Shown: in pieces, positions 28,221-37,300 of the stretch
Position numbering within the stretch: position 1 is the stretch's first letter
Layout: the number at the start of each line of letters is the position of its first letter
Origin: Jaenimonas drosophilae
Taxonomy: Eukaryota > Euglenozoa > Kinetoplastea > Trypanosomatida > Trypanosomatidae
Direction of reading: 5' to 3'
Assembly (NCBI GenBank): GCA_030849065.1
Contig: JASAON010001635.1
Span: forward strand, 62,001-126,000
DNA: 64,000 nt
Position numbers and translations under genes: made by a program
The notes under the pieces: model-generated
What the model was told of the DNA's origin: nothing
The model's database searches: none
Seen by the model: the letters and a program-made list of their open reading frames with translations, nothing else

Positions 28221-28590
28221 TGGTCTTAAGCTGGGCATCTCTCCTCCTCCCCTGAACAATATATGCCACACGCAACTCTGTTTTGTGCCTTCTCACTTTC
28301 TACTATCCGCGAATGGAGGAGGTGACTTCAACGACATGTGCTTTTGTTTCCTGCTGCTTTTGGCTTAGTCACGTTGCCACGATTGTGGGCCGTAGACACA
28401 CATTCATCACACTCAGAGTCATCCACCACACATACTTGACCCACTGTATTCTGTCGAGCCAATCTGAAGTTGCAGCCTATACTCAAACTTTTGGTTTCCC
28501 CCTGTGCTGTATGCAAAGTGTCAGTAGCGGCCAAAAATCAATATACAGCGACAAAAAACAACAAGCACGCATCGTGAATTACTGACAGCC
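28221..28590. other. Intergenic spacer with acceptor
   Basis: A 370-base spacer. A T-rich stretch (about 28340-28366) ends in CTTAG with AG at 28367-28368. No gene is seen. Confidence 0.45.
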
Positions 28591-29400
28591 ATGAGTTCTG
28601 GGCGTTTCCACGTGGTGGTGATCGCTGCGCTGCTGCTCGTGGTGTGCTTTTTCAGTCCAGTACAGGCGTGGGGGAGATCATCGGAGGAGGAATTGCCGCT
28701 GGCCACACGCGGAAAGGATGAACAAATTCAATTTTGGGAAGCTGAGGTACACAGCCTTCGGCGTGGGGAGCTCGAGTCCGCCACGCAGAAGCTCATCATG
28801 GCACAACATGCGCTAGAAACCGCGAAAAGGAAGGAGGGTTTCTTCTACACAAATCCAAAGGACAAGGCAACGATTGAGCTGCTGGATGAGCGCTTTCACC
28901 AAAGCCTGGTGGAAGTAGAGCACCTACGATCTCAGGAGAAGATGATGCTCCAGAAGCTCAAGCCACTCTATGGGGTGATGTCCCGTCATTTTGTGAAGGA
29001 ACAGCGGGATATGATTGTCCAGTCCATCCAGACAGTGCAGTCGATGAGCTACGACAATGCGTGGTACTCCACCTTGTTCAGCATTGGCGAGGCTGAATCC
29101 TTTTCTGACCTCATTGTGACGTTCATCACACAGTGGGCGATGGTCTATCTCTTGCTCTACCCCTTTGCCTTGGCCTACTACGCTCTGTGGTCAGCACCTG
29201 CCAGTGTCTACAGTTACACATCCGGCATCTCAGATCTCATTCCCGCGTTGGGTGCCTACCTCACCTCGGTCCTTGTGATGAGCCTGCCTCTCATGGCACT
29301 TGGCGGCGGTGTATACTTCGTCTACAAGAAGTACGGTGGCAACCTTCGTGAGATCCTCCGTGAGCGGGAGCGGCGCCAGCGTCACTACCATGCAGACTAA
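28591..29400 (+). CDS. Secretory-pathway membrane protein with signal peptide
   Basis: A 269-residue protein. Residues 1-27 form a signal peptide (VVVIAALLLVVCFFSP, likely cut after VQA). A charged helical, probably coiled-coil, region follows at about 35-140. Two or three hydrophobic helices cover about 170-205 and 215-240, and the C-terminal 30 residues are strongly basic (REILRERERRQRHYHAD). This layout predicts a lumenal coiled coil and a cytosolic basic tail in an ER/Golgi membrane. No family is recognised. The tail has no KDEL, and the arginines might act in ER retention, which is speculation. Confidence 0.75.
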   Translation: MSSGRFHVVVIAALLLVVCFFSPVQAWGRSSEEELPLATRGKDEQIQFWEAEVHSLRRGELESATQKLIMAQHALETAKRKEGFFYTNPKDKATIELLDERFHQSLVEVEHLRSQEKMMLQKLKPLYGVMSRHFVKEQRDMIVQSIQTVQSMSYDNAWYSTLFSIGEAESFSDLIVTFITQWAMVYLLLYPFALAYYALWSAPASVYSYTSGISDLIPALGAYLTSVLVMSLPLMALGGGVYFVYKKYGGNLREILRERERRQRHYHAD

Positions 29401-29658
29401 CGCCTATATCGTCATTGACTCTCCACACACAAAAAAAAACAGGAGCGTGGACGTGCGCTTGAACACTATTGCTCACCCATTGAAGTCTATTATTCTATTC
29501 TATAAAATCTTTGATGTCTGTGTGACCATGTGTTATGGACATGTATCCTGAATGCAATGACTATGCTGCATCTCTTCATCACATGTTTCTTCGCAATTGG
29601 TGCCAGTGGAACGGGCATAGACACAAGTGAAGTAGTTCGAACATAGACGGAATAGACC

Positions 29659-32556
29659 ATGACAAGTTACGAGGACGCATCCTTCGAGCTCACCACGGAA
29701 TCGGGGCACTCAACGCGCTCAACGGAGCATCGATCCACCTCGGCGTCGAGCGTGTCAACCATCGACGACCATGACCAGGACGACCCTCTTCTCTCCACCC
29801 ACACCGCGTCGGTGCCTCCGAACCCACACAGCCCTCTGGCGGCCGCCGCCTTAGCCAGCGGGGAGTGGAAGGTCCAGCACGACCACACCACCGGCAAAGA
29901 CTACTACTACCACGCCGCTACCAAGAAGACCACCTGGGATCTGAACAAGGAGCTCGCACATACCCACAGCTCTGATAGCTCAGTCAGGGAAGTCTCTCAG
30001 CCCGCATCTACAGTTGAATCCCACCCCGAAACGATTGAAACCTCTGTTGACACCGGAGATGGAGAGCGAAAGCGTGCTGGACACATGGCGGAGGCCAATG
30101 ATGAGTACAACCACCTCACCGGCTTTGTGGCCTTCAATAGCCAAGGTACTCCATCTATTCCGCGTAGCTCCGTGGCGGTGTCCAGCAAGAGCCCATCCAA
30201 GGTGACGATGAGTGAGCGGCTGAGTGTATCTGTACCGCGCGACGATGCCAAGGCGGAGGAGCTTTCAACCACAGCGGTGGAGCAGCCGACCGAGGCCAAC
30301 CCTTCCTCGGTAGGGGGTGGCCTTCCTCCCTCAAAGGACGTGGAGACCAGCCTGCTTGCCTCTATTACGCCAAGTAGTGCTTTCAGTACCCTCTCGCAGC
30401 ATCTCAAGAAGGATATCGGCTCCACCCCAGCGGATGCCATGGCCCCAACAGGAATCCTTCCACGCTCATCCATGAAGGAGCCGTCGCCCCAGCCCACCTC
30501 CCCAGCGGGAATCGCGGCCACAGCTACGCTGGAGATTGCTGCCGCCTCCCCAACGTCACCCTCTACATTTAGCAGCGAAGCAAAACCCACCATTCAGGTA
30601 CTTACCACAGAGGTTCCTCATACCGCAGGCCCAATCTCCGTTGCTTCTTCGTCTCCCGTGGTGGAAGTGACTTCAGGTCCGCTGGGCACTGCCACAGCTC
30701 CTCGCTCGCAATCGTACGGCCTTCCTGTTCTCCCACCTTCATCATTTTCCACGAGCCATGCTCGAAGCTCGCCCTCAGCCGCTTCCCCAACCTCCATGTA
30801 CCCCGCGAGGATGAGTCCAGGACCGGTTGGTGGAACACGCAGTGATGGAGGTTCGGGATTTGCTTCGTACCCAACACATGAGCAGTCATCGCTTCCGCAA
30901 ACATCAGCCCCGATGATGGTGATGAATAACAACAACAGCAACACGAATGACCCCAAACTGTTGGAGCTCAGAGAAGCATCCGAAGCGGTTGAACGTCTGG
31001 TGAAGGCCTTCGCCTACCTGCGCGGCCACATGGGGGATGATCAGCCATCCACAGAGAGATCGACGGCATTTGCTTCCACCGCTGTGGAGGACCGAAGAAC
31101 CTCTCCCGCCCACGCCATGGGCAACCCATCTACAGTGAAGGCAACATCGTTGCGGCCACGAGCAGGTACAGCGACGCGTCTTCCACTCGCACGTCCTGTG
31201 CTGAGTGAGGATGAAGCTGCCGCCATGCAAGCAAACGCGGCACTCCTTGAGGAAACAGTGATGGAGTGTGTGGTGGAGCTCATTCAACGAGAGGGAGCGC
31301 AACGCCAGGCAGCAAAGGACGCCGCCGCGCCGGTGGCTGCTCGTCTCGCCCGTCGCTCACAAAAGGAGGTGGTGTCCGCCGACTCCTACCGCATCGACGC
31401 ACCTTCACGTCGTTCTTGCGGAGATGGCATGGGCCGGGCGGTTCAGATTGCCGCCTTCTTTGACGAGGCCCTCGCATCCGAGGACGGCGACGCCAACACC
31501 TCACTCTTCCACTCCATCCAGGATGGGCTGGAGAAGTACCTTCTTCGTCATGTGGTGGATACAGCAGCGGGGGAAGTGTCGAACCCTTCTCCTGGTCTGG
31601 CAGCCTATGCCGTCACGGCTCAGTTTGCCTGGACCCTACTCGTTGACCTCGTGAGTGTGTGCTGCGACATCACGGAACAGTGCTTTGGCGCCGATGGGAT
31701 GCCACTGAACCGCATGACCACACCTATTCTGGTGAAGTACGACGGTGAACGGGAGTGCGAGCAGATAGCCCGCAACACCATCCACTGTCTTCCCTTTGAG
31801 CTCCTCCAAACTGCTGGAGGTCTCGGCAGTGATGGGCTCTCATCTCCTGTGGGCAAGTCCGTCTACCGGCTGGACTACTGGGTGACCCGCCCCAAGATGT
31901 GGGTTGTGATTGAAGCATTGCTGAACGTTCTTCGTCGTCAGATGCTCCTGCATGCACGACGCAATCAGTACTACCCTTTCCGAGTTGATCCTGAAATGGC
32001 GGGAAAAATCAACATACGCTCTGTCGTGCCTCCTGTGGCACCCATGTTCGTACTGCAGCCCATGGCCCGAACGGAGGAGCACATGGAGGAGGTGGAGACG
32101 AACGCTCATCATAGCCGCCTCACTGGGCCTTCTCCGCGAGCAAAGCCTCACATACGAGGAAGAAACACGGAAAACGATGATGATGAACTTCACGTCAGTG
32201 AGGGTGCCATGCAGACCATGTCCTTGATGATCTCTGAGGTATCCACGAACATCCTGACAGAGAATCCAGCAATGAAGGAGCTCCATGATGCGAAGGACTA
32301 TCGTGAGTTGACGTCGGTTGTGGCGGAGACCATGCAGGAGCTGCTGGCCGATGCCTCAGTGAATACGGCAATTCAGCGACGTGCAGCAGATGTGTTTCTG
32401 AAGCGGCGAGCAGAACAGCTGAGTAGTACCGATACACGTGCCGATCGACGCGAGCGCGAGCGACTGGTTGTGAAAAAGGCAGAGGAAGAAGCAGAACGAG
32501 TGGTTCGTCGGATTCTTCAGGAAATGCGTGTAGAAGAGGTTCGCGGAGCATCGTAA
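29659..32556 (+). CDS. WW-domain protein with long disordered region
   Basis: A 965-residue protein. One WW domain is visible with Trp70 and Trp93 around KDYYYHAATKKTTW, including the aromatic triplet and Thr-Thr-Trp of proline-peptide binders. Residues 105-440 are Ser/Pro/Thr-rich and probably disordered. A better-conserved helical part follows at about 500-965, with KYLLRHVVDTA and the Glu/Arg-rich C-terminal coil (EEEAERVVRRILQEMR). No catalytic domain is seen. WW domains recruit proline-rich partners in splicing, transcription or ubiquitin ligation, but this architecture matches none that I recognise. Confidence 0.75.
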   Translation: MTSYEDASFELTTESGHSTRSTEHRSTSASSVSTIDDHDQDDPLLSTHTASVPPNPHSPLAAAALASGEWKVQHDHTTGKDYYYHAATKKTTWDLNKELAHTHSSDSSVREVSQPASTVESHPETIETSVDTGDGERKRAGHMAEANDEYNHLTGFVAFNSQGTPSIPRSSVAVSSKSPSKVTMSERLSVSVPRDDAKAEELSTTAVEQPTEANPSSVGGGLPPSKDVETSLLASITPSSAFSTLSQHLKKDIGSTPADAMAPTGILPRSSMKEPSPQPTSPAGIAATATLEIAAASPTSPSTFSSEAKPTIQVLTTEVPHTAGPISVASSSPVVEVTSGPLGTATAPRSQSYGLPVLPPSSFSTSHARSSPSAASPTSMYPARMSPGPVGGTRSDGGSGFASYPTHEQSSLPQTSAPMMVMNNNNSNTNDPKLLELREASEAVERLVKAFAYLRGHMGDDQPSTERSTAFASTAVEDRRTSPAHAMGNPSTVKATSLRPRAGTATRLPLARPVLSEDEAAAMQANAALLEETVMECVVELIQREGAQRQAAKDAAAPVAARLARRSQKEVVSADSYRIDAPSRRSCGDGMGRAVQIAAFFDEALASEDGDANTSLFHSIQDGLEKYLLRHVVDTAAGEVSNPSPGLAAYAVTAQFAWTLLVDLVSVCCDITEQCFGADGMPLNRMTTPILVKYDGERECEQIARNTIHCLPFELLQTAGGLGSDGLSSPVGKSVYRLDYWVTRPKMWVVIEALLNVLRRQMLLHARRNQYYPFRVDPEMAGKINIRSVVPPVAPMFVLQPMARTEEHMEEVETNAHHSRLTGPSPRAKPHIRGRNTENDDDELHVSEGAMQTMSLMISEVSTNILTENPAMKELHDAKDYRELTSVVAETMQELLADASVNTAIQRRAADVFLKRRAEQLSSTDTRADRRERERLVVKKAEEEAERVVRRILQEMRVEEVRGAS

Positions 32557-33036
32557 ACAGGTGTCATCGATGTGTGTGGCCACGTGAACGCTCGGTTCAT
32601 TCTCACTCTCACGGTGGTGAAGATGATGTGTCGGAGACGAGCAAACTGTACTATTCGCACCCGTGGGATGAAGCGTGCCATCGTATCATCTACGCACACA
32701 CACAAAAAAACAATAACACAAAAAGCATAGCTCACCCTGGGATTGCGGTGGGTATGGTGTTTCTTCTCTCCTTACTTCCACTCTTTGGAATTCATTCCAA
32801 CTGCTATGCTTTCTATCCTTCCTTCACGAATGTGGTGGTGCTGAATCGCTTAGGTCACCTACCCACAAGTTACGCCTCCATTTTTCCACTCCATCGACGC
32901 ACACAAACGTACTCTCCCCTCTCCTCAATCCTCTCCTCAACGGAACTGGGCGTGACTGAGTTTGTTGTTCTTGGTGGGTAACAAGTACGCTTTCCCTCAC
33001 AGCACGAACGAACACCTGAGTCTTCTAAAGGACAGA
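32557..33036. other. Intergenic spacer with acceptor
   Basis: A 480-base spacer. The pyrimidine-rich stretch 32911-32939 leads to AG at 32959-32960, 76 bases before the first ATG at 33037. An open frame at 32574-32981 runs through this spacer but looks non-coding. Confidence 0.5.
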
Positions 33037-34434
33037 ATGGATACTCGTCCATCAGCTGGGTCCAGTGGGTCCTCGCCTCGCTCTCGAAGTACATCGCGGC
33101 ATCGTCGACGGAGTCGTGAGCGGAGGCACTCACGATCTCATCGTCGTCGACGCCACCACCGATCACGTTCCACCAGCAGTAGCAACGGCAGCCGAAGTAG
33201 CTCTCATCGACGCCATCACCGGGTGAAGGCATCTCGACGGGATGCAGTGCTCAACGCGGAGACATATATCCTAGAGGATGAGACCTATCCCCCACAGCAC
33301 GATGGCGGTGTTCTTACGGTAGTTCCCTACATTGATTGGGTCTGTGCCGTATGCAGCAACCTGAATTCATCTGAACGTGAGCGTTGCTACCGCTGTGATG
33401 TCTCCTTCAACGAGAGTATGACTACTCGGCCAAGCTGCGTTGTTGGGGTTTCTGGATGCACAAAGGAAGCAGAAGTTAGGGCCTTCATTGAGGAGGCATT
33501 TGCGAAGCATGGCGAGAAAGCTGCCATTGTTGGATGCGAGAGCCACCCTTCCGCTCGGAGCTCCTACTTCCGCTTTGGTTCTGTCCCGGAGGCTACCAGA
33601 GCTCTTATATTTTGCCGTTGCCAGGTGCGCCTTGAACGGCACGACGGCCAGTCTTCGTCCACCTTTCCCCTGCTCTTTGCAGCAGAACACCTATGTCGGG
33701 TAGCAGGGCCGCCACCGACCGCGGTGGGGCTGGCATCCGCAAGTGTGCCGATGCTGCCTTCATCCAATCTCCCACCTGAGCTCCAATGGGGAACTTGGCA
33801 GGCGCCCCTCTCCTTTCCCAGTGAAGCGGAGGAGAAGACGTATCTGGCCCTGCTCTCCACCCACTGGGATAGTCTATCCGACGTCCAAAAGGCCTTTTAT
33901 GACAAGTCTGTGCAGCGAGCTCTCCTGGCGAAACAGTCCGCCCTTCCCGCCACGCCGGCACCTACACCCGCTGCTGCCGCCGCTGGTGCCGTTGATGCTG
34001 TGGAGGCGCTGAAACGGCGCCTTGCAAACCGCAAGAAGGCAACCCCGGCAGCTGGCCCCACCGTGGAGCCAACAGATGCTCCGGCCACTCCAGCCGTGGC
34101 ACCAACTTCAGGAGACACGTCTGCCCTGGCATCCGGAGCTTCTGAAGGTGGTGATGCCATGGCTCGTCTCAAGCAGCGTCTAGCGGAGAAACGCGCAGCT
34201 CAGCAACGCAGCGCGGCTCCCGCGACGACGGCAACCCCGTCCGAGACAACGACAACGCCCGAGGAAGCACCAGAGGTGGCCTCCCGCTTCTATTTTGGCT
34301 TCCCAATTCCTCCCAAGATTGCCCCAGACCAGGCCAATCCCACGATGGCCGATCTTGCCTCTGCGTTAGGACTGGAAATTGCCCAGTTTCCACTCTCTGT
34401 GGCGGACCGCGTACTCCCTCCTTTTCCGCTCTAA
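33037..34434 (+). CDS. RS-rich RNA-binding protein with RanBP2 zinc finger and RRM-like domain
   Basis: A 465-residue protein. Residues 1-65 are an Arg/Ser/His domain (RSRSTSRHRRRSRERRHSRS type) as in splicing factors. A RanBP2-type zinc finger lies at about 98-122 (WVCAVCSNLNSSERERCYRC, W-x-C-x2-C-x10-C-x2-C with the Asn that reads single-stranded RNA). An RRM-like fold follows at about 128-215 (VVGVSGCTKEAEVRAFIEEA). The order RS–ZnF–RRM recalls RBM5/RBM10, known 3' splice-site regulators, but their OCRE and G-patch are not evident. The C-terminal half is Ala/Pro/Thr-rich with two similar basic helices (ALKRRLANRKKA, RLKQRLAEKRAA). A role in trans-splicing or mRNA binding is inferred. Confidence 0.75.
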   Translation: MDTRPSAGSSGSSPRSRSTSRHRRRSRERRHSRSHRRRRHHRSRSTSSSNGSRSSSHRRHHRVKASRRDAVLNAETYILEDETYPPQHDGGVLTVVPYIDWVCAVCSNLNSSERERCYRCDVSFNESMTTRPSCVVGVSGCTKEAEVRAFIEEAFAKHGEKAAIVGCESHPSARSSYFRFGSVPEATRALIFCRCQVRLERHDGQSSSTFPLLFAAEHLCRVAGPPPTAVGLASASVPMLPSSNLPPELQWGTWQAPLSFPSEAEEKTYLALLSTHWDSLSDVQKAFYDKSVQRALLAKQSALPATPAPTPAAAAAGAVDAVEALKRRLANRKKATPAAGPTVEPTDAPATPAVAPTSGDTSALASGASEGGDAMARLKQRLAEKRAAQQRSAAPATTATPSETTTTPEEAPEVASRFYFGFPIPPKIAPDQANPTMADLASALGLEIAQFPLSVADRVLPPFPL

Positions 34435-34704
34435 CACAAGACGGCAGTCTCGCATAAGTTTGTCTTCTCTCAGTCTCGTTGTCTGTGTAGAGTTTTCATC
34501 TCTCGTGATGATGGTGCTGCTCTACGGCTTCAGTACATGTATCCAATCTTCTTCCATCACTCTCTCTCTCTCCCAAGCAACCACTAGCAACTCCAGAGCA
34601 ACTTGAGTGGCAACAACTCTCCAGTCTCGACACGTCACTTGCATCAAATTCTGAGCGTATCTCTAAAGGCTAAGTGACTGCTGAAGGACGTGTTAGGGGA
34701 GGAG

Positions 34705-35148
34705 ATGCCAGGCGATCGCAAACGTGTGGAGTGGGATGAAACTAATCTGAAGGACAATGCCGAATACCAGCGGCTACATCCAGTAACGATGCACATCACT
34801 GAGCCCAAAACACCTTACCACTACGTGGATGATGATGTACTGGCGGCAGAAGAAGCAGAAATGCGTCAGTGTGACGGCTGGGACGAGAATGCCAACGCCT
34901 ACGCCAAGGAAGTGAAGGCGAAGGTACTCTCTGGAGATATGTCCAAGCCGACCACTGTGGCACCAATCAGCAAAAATGGACGCCCCATGTTAGCGCCAGG
35001 AACCCTCTCCGGAGAATTGGAGGCGCAACGACACCATGCCGAGTTCAAGTCGATGCGCTCTGCCGTCTACGCCGATGAAGGTGCCAAGTTCAAGGCACTC
35101 CTGGCACAAAAGCACGACGATGTGGACGATGAAGAAGAAACGAAATAG
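34705..35148 (+). CDS. Protein phosphatase 1 inhibitor-2 family protein
   Basis: A 147-residue acidic, probably unfolded protein. Two family hallmarks are visible: RVEWDETNLKDN at residues 7-18, matching the KWDEMNI-type PP1-docking element, and ITEPKTPYHYV at 31-41, matching the EPSTPYH segment. Thr36 corresponds to the GSK3 phosphorylation site that relieves inhibition in animals. Inhibitor-2 (Glc8 in yeast) binds the PP1 catalytic subunit and modulates its activity. The animal protein is about 205 residues, so this one is short. A GTG 15 bases upstream is in frame, but the first ATG is 34705. The family call rests on the two motifs. Confidence 0.85.
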   Translation: MPGDRKRVEWDETNLKDNAEYQRLHPVTMHITEPKTPYHYVDDDVLAAEEAEMRQCDGWDENANAYAKEVKAKVLSGDMSKPTTVAPISKNGRPMLAPGTLSGELEAQRHHAEFKSMRSAVYADEGAKFKALLAQKHDDVDDEEETK

Positions 35149-35557
35149 TAACTACTGCTCCCAATGCTTCCCCAACACAGACGCCACGATCACTGGGGAG
35201 AGCCAACCAACGGACTCGATACGATGTCCAAAGGCACGATCTGGAGAAACTAGGCGTGAATTAGGGCCCAATAACTTTTCAAGTGCAATGTATTTGTCTC
35301 TCTGACTTCCCATGGCCCGTAATAGGGGTCCTTGGGGAGTTGAGAACCTTTCCTCCACTCCTTGATTTGTTTGGAACTTCATTCATTGCCGTGCCATCTT
35401 GGCAGTATTCTCAACAACAATATATGTCCGCATCTGTATGTTGCTTTCATCACCGTGGTGAGGAGGCTACTAAATGAGTGTGGTCGAAAAACTCACTTGC
35501 TTCTCCCCCCCCCTCTCTGCGTCTTTATCGTCCCTGGAAAAGCTACTATTAGATGCT
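35149..35557. other. Intergenic spacer including a misplaced upstream ATG
   Basis: A 409-base spacer. An in-frame ATG at 35474 precedes the main pyrimidine tract, so it probably lies upstream of the spliced-leader site and is not used. Confidence 0.55.
35501..35552 (+). promoter_or_regulatory. Predicted trans-splice acceptor for the polytopic membrane protein gene
   Basis: A C/T-rich tract with a nine-base C run is followed by AG at 35541-35542 and at 35551-35552. The first ATG after either is 35558. Confidence 0.55.
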
Positions 35558-37051
35558 ATGAAAGTAGCAACACCACATGGGTCAAATCAACGGCGGTTGA
35601 GTGTATTTGCTGGTGCCGTAAGCAGACGTACGTTGCAGGATTTATTCGGGGTTGTAATGGTGGACGTCCTTATTCGACAGAGCATACACCATCCGGGTGG
35701 ATACATGATGACGTGGCTGTCTTTCATCATGTTTCTCTACGCGATCATCAGCCCTATGTTGTACGTCCGCAGTCGTCTGTTCCTGTCCTCCGGCAAGAAG
35801 AGCACGGCCGTAGATGCAAACACCAGCCGACCGCTTCGCCGCTTAAGTTGGAGCGGGCCTGTCTTTGCCCTCCTCTTTGCTGGCGTCTGGCTCCCAACAT
35901 CACGACCACCAACGCCGTTCGCAGTCTTGTGTCTCCCATTATTGTTGGTGTGCGCTGATATTGTGCAAATGTACTGTGATGCTGCCGTTGAGTTGTCTCT
36001 CCCTGACACACCCAACACCCTCTCTGCACAGCTGCTAAGTTGGGTACTCATGTTTGTGGCGTACTTTCTACTTGAGCTACGAGCCCGTGTGGCCTTGACC
36101 TCCGTCGCTGTGGGCTTCATCCCGATGAATGCGCGCGCTGTGATGATTCTTACCGCTGTATTCGGTGGATTGGGACTGTGGAGGTGGGGGCGGTGCTCCA
36201 ACCTCACTGCTGATCTTCCGGCCTTTGTTCCGGCGCTGTGGAAGCGCAACCATCGCAGCGAGGCATTTCAGCAGCTTCGACGAACTCTGCGTCGGCCCTC
36301 CATGCGTGCAGCACTCGTCCTTTGGTCCACCCAAGGCTTTTGTACGGGCCTTACGAGGGGATTCTTCGCCATATTCATGATGCTGGTGTGCTCAACGAGC
36401 TTGTCACCGCTAACGCGTGCGGTGGTTCTCGTGATTACCCAGGCACTTCCCTCTGTTACTGCATCTGCCATTCAGTTGTTGCTCAATCCGACATCACGTC
36501 AGTGGAAGAAGTCAGTGGCATATCTCTTAGCTGGGCGTTGTGTGGCTAGCGTGGTCATCTTCATTGTGTGGAGAGTCTTGTTAATCCATGAGTTTTCCAG
36601 TGGTGAGGTGGCAAACGTTGAGCGTGCTATATTTGCGGTTGGACTTGGCGGAGTTCGTATCTTGACTGATCTTATCTCCTGGCATCAGGAATTCATTATG
36701 GCGGATCTTGCTGACGAAGACGTCATTATGTTTGGCCATCCCCCGGCACTCACGACCCGCTTTCATCGTGCCCTGGGAGCCGTAGCAAAACCTTTTGAGG
36801 TGCTTGCAATATCCTTGACCTGTGGTTGGTGCTTCTGCGGTGACTACCTCTCATCTCTTGCCGAGCAACACGCACCGCCATTAGCCCTTCAATCACGAAT
36901 CATGGTGTGGGTCTCTGGTTGGTCGATGGCCCTCTCTGTCCTCACGCTGTGGTGCTGGTGGTCGTGGTACACCTTGGAAGGGAAGCATCTACAGTTTATC
37001 CGGTCCAAGGTCAACACACGGACAACTGCTGAAGCCGCCGAGGCAATCTGA
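35558..37051 (+). CDS. Polytopic membrane protein, possibly MFS/GPH-type transporter
   Basis: A 497-residue protein with roughly ten to twelve hydrophobic helices spread over its length, as in major-facilitator proteins. The loop after the eighth or ninth helix (LTDLISWHQEFIMADLADEDVIMFG) resembles the ADxxDxDE-type loop of MFS_2/GPH transporters. This similarity is weak and the assignment is tentative. An LRRPS basic loop separates two hydrophobic halves at about residue 245. The frame is open to ATG 35474, but a pyrimidine tract and AG lie between, so 35558 is preferred. The substrate cannot be inferred. Confidence 0.7.
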   Translation: MKVATPHGSNQRRLSVFAGAVSRRTLQDLFGVVMVDVLIRQSIHHPGGYMMTWLSFIMFLYAIISPMLYVRSRLFLSSGKKSTAVDANTSRPLRRLSWSGPVFALLFAGVWLPTSRPPTPFAVLCLPLLLVCADIVQMYCDAAVELSLPDTPNTLSAQLLSWVLMFVAYFLLELRARVALTSVAVGFIPMNARAVMILTAVFGGLGLWRWGRCSNLTADLPAFVPALWKRNHRSEAFQQLRRTLRRPSMRAALVLWSTQGFCTGLTRGFFAIFMMLVCSTSLSPLTRAVVLVITQALPSVTASAIQLLLNPTSRQWKKSVAYLLAGRCVASVVIFIVWRVLLIHEFSSGEVANVERAIFAVGLGGVRILTDLISWHQEFIMADLADEDVIMFGHPPALTTRFHRALGAVAKPFEVLAISLTCGWCFCGDYLSSLAEQHAPPLALQSRIMVWVSGWSMALSVLTLWCWWSWYTLEGKHLQFIRSKVNTRTTAEAAEAI

Positions 37052-37261
37052 CGTTGTCAGACGTTCACGCGAAACTGTTTGGTTCTCTATGGACAGGATG
37101 TAGTTGAGTTGCTCTATGGTCTTTGAACCTTCTCATTTGACGTACCGTCATGTCCTTCCTCTCGTCTATCTTGTTTCTCATGGGTCTAGTCGTGTAGTTG
37201 TTAGAGCCGCACTACTCGTTTGTCATACGTTGTCTGCGCAGTTTTCCCATATAGGACTCTT

Positions 37262-37285
37262 GATTTCTCCTCTCTCTTCTTGTAG
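37262..37285 (+). promoter_or_regulatory. Predicted trans-splice acceptor for IFT70
   Basis: A compact pyrimidine tract ends in TTGTAG with AG at 37284-37285, only 15 bases before the ATG at 37301. Confidence 0.65.
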
Positions 37286-37300
37286 ATACACTCAGTCGCC

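Noticed and set aside
29630..29650. TTCGAA-containing stretch resembling a tRNA T-arm
   Set aside because: No acceptor stem, D arm or anticodon arm can be folded around it.
32574..32981. 135-codon + strand frame with a hydrophobic stretch in the spacer before the RanBP2-finger gene
   Set aside because: It starts at GTG, runs through the pyrimidine tract and past the predicted acceptor of the next gene, and its hydrophobic part is produced by the T/C-rich tract.
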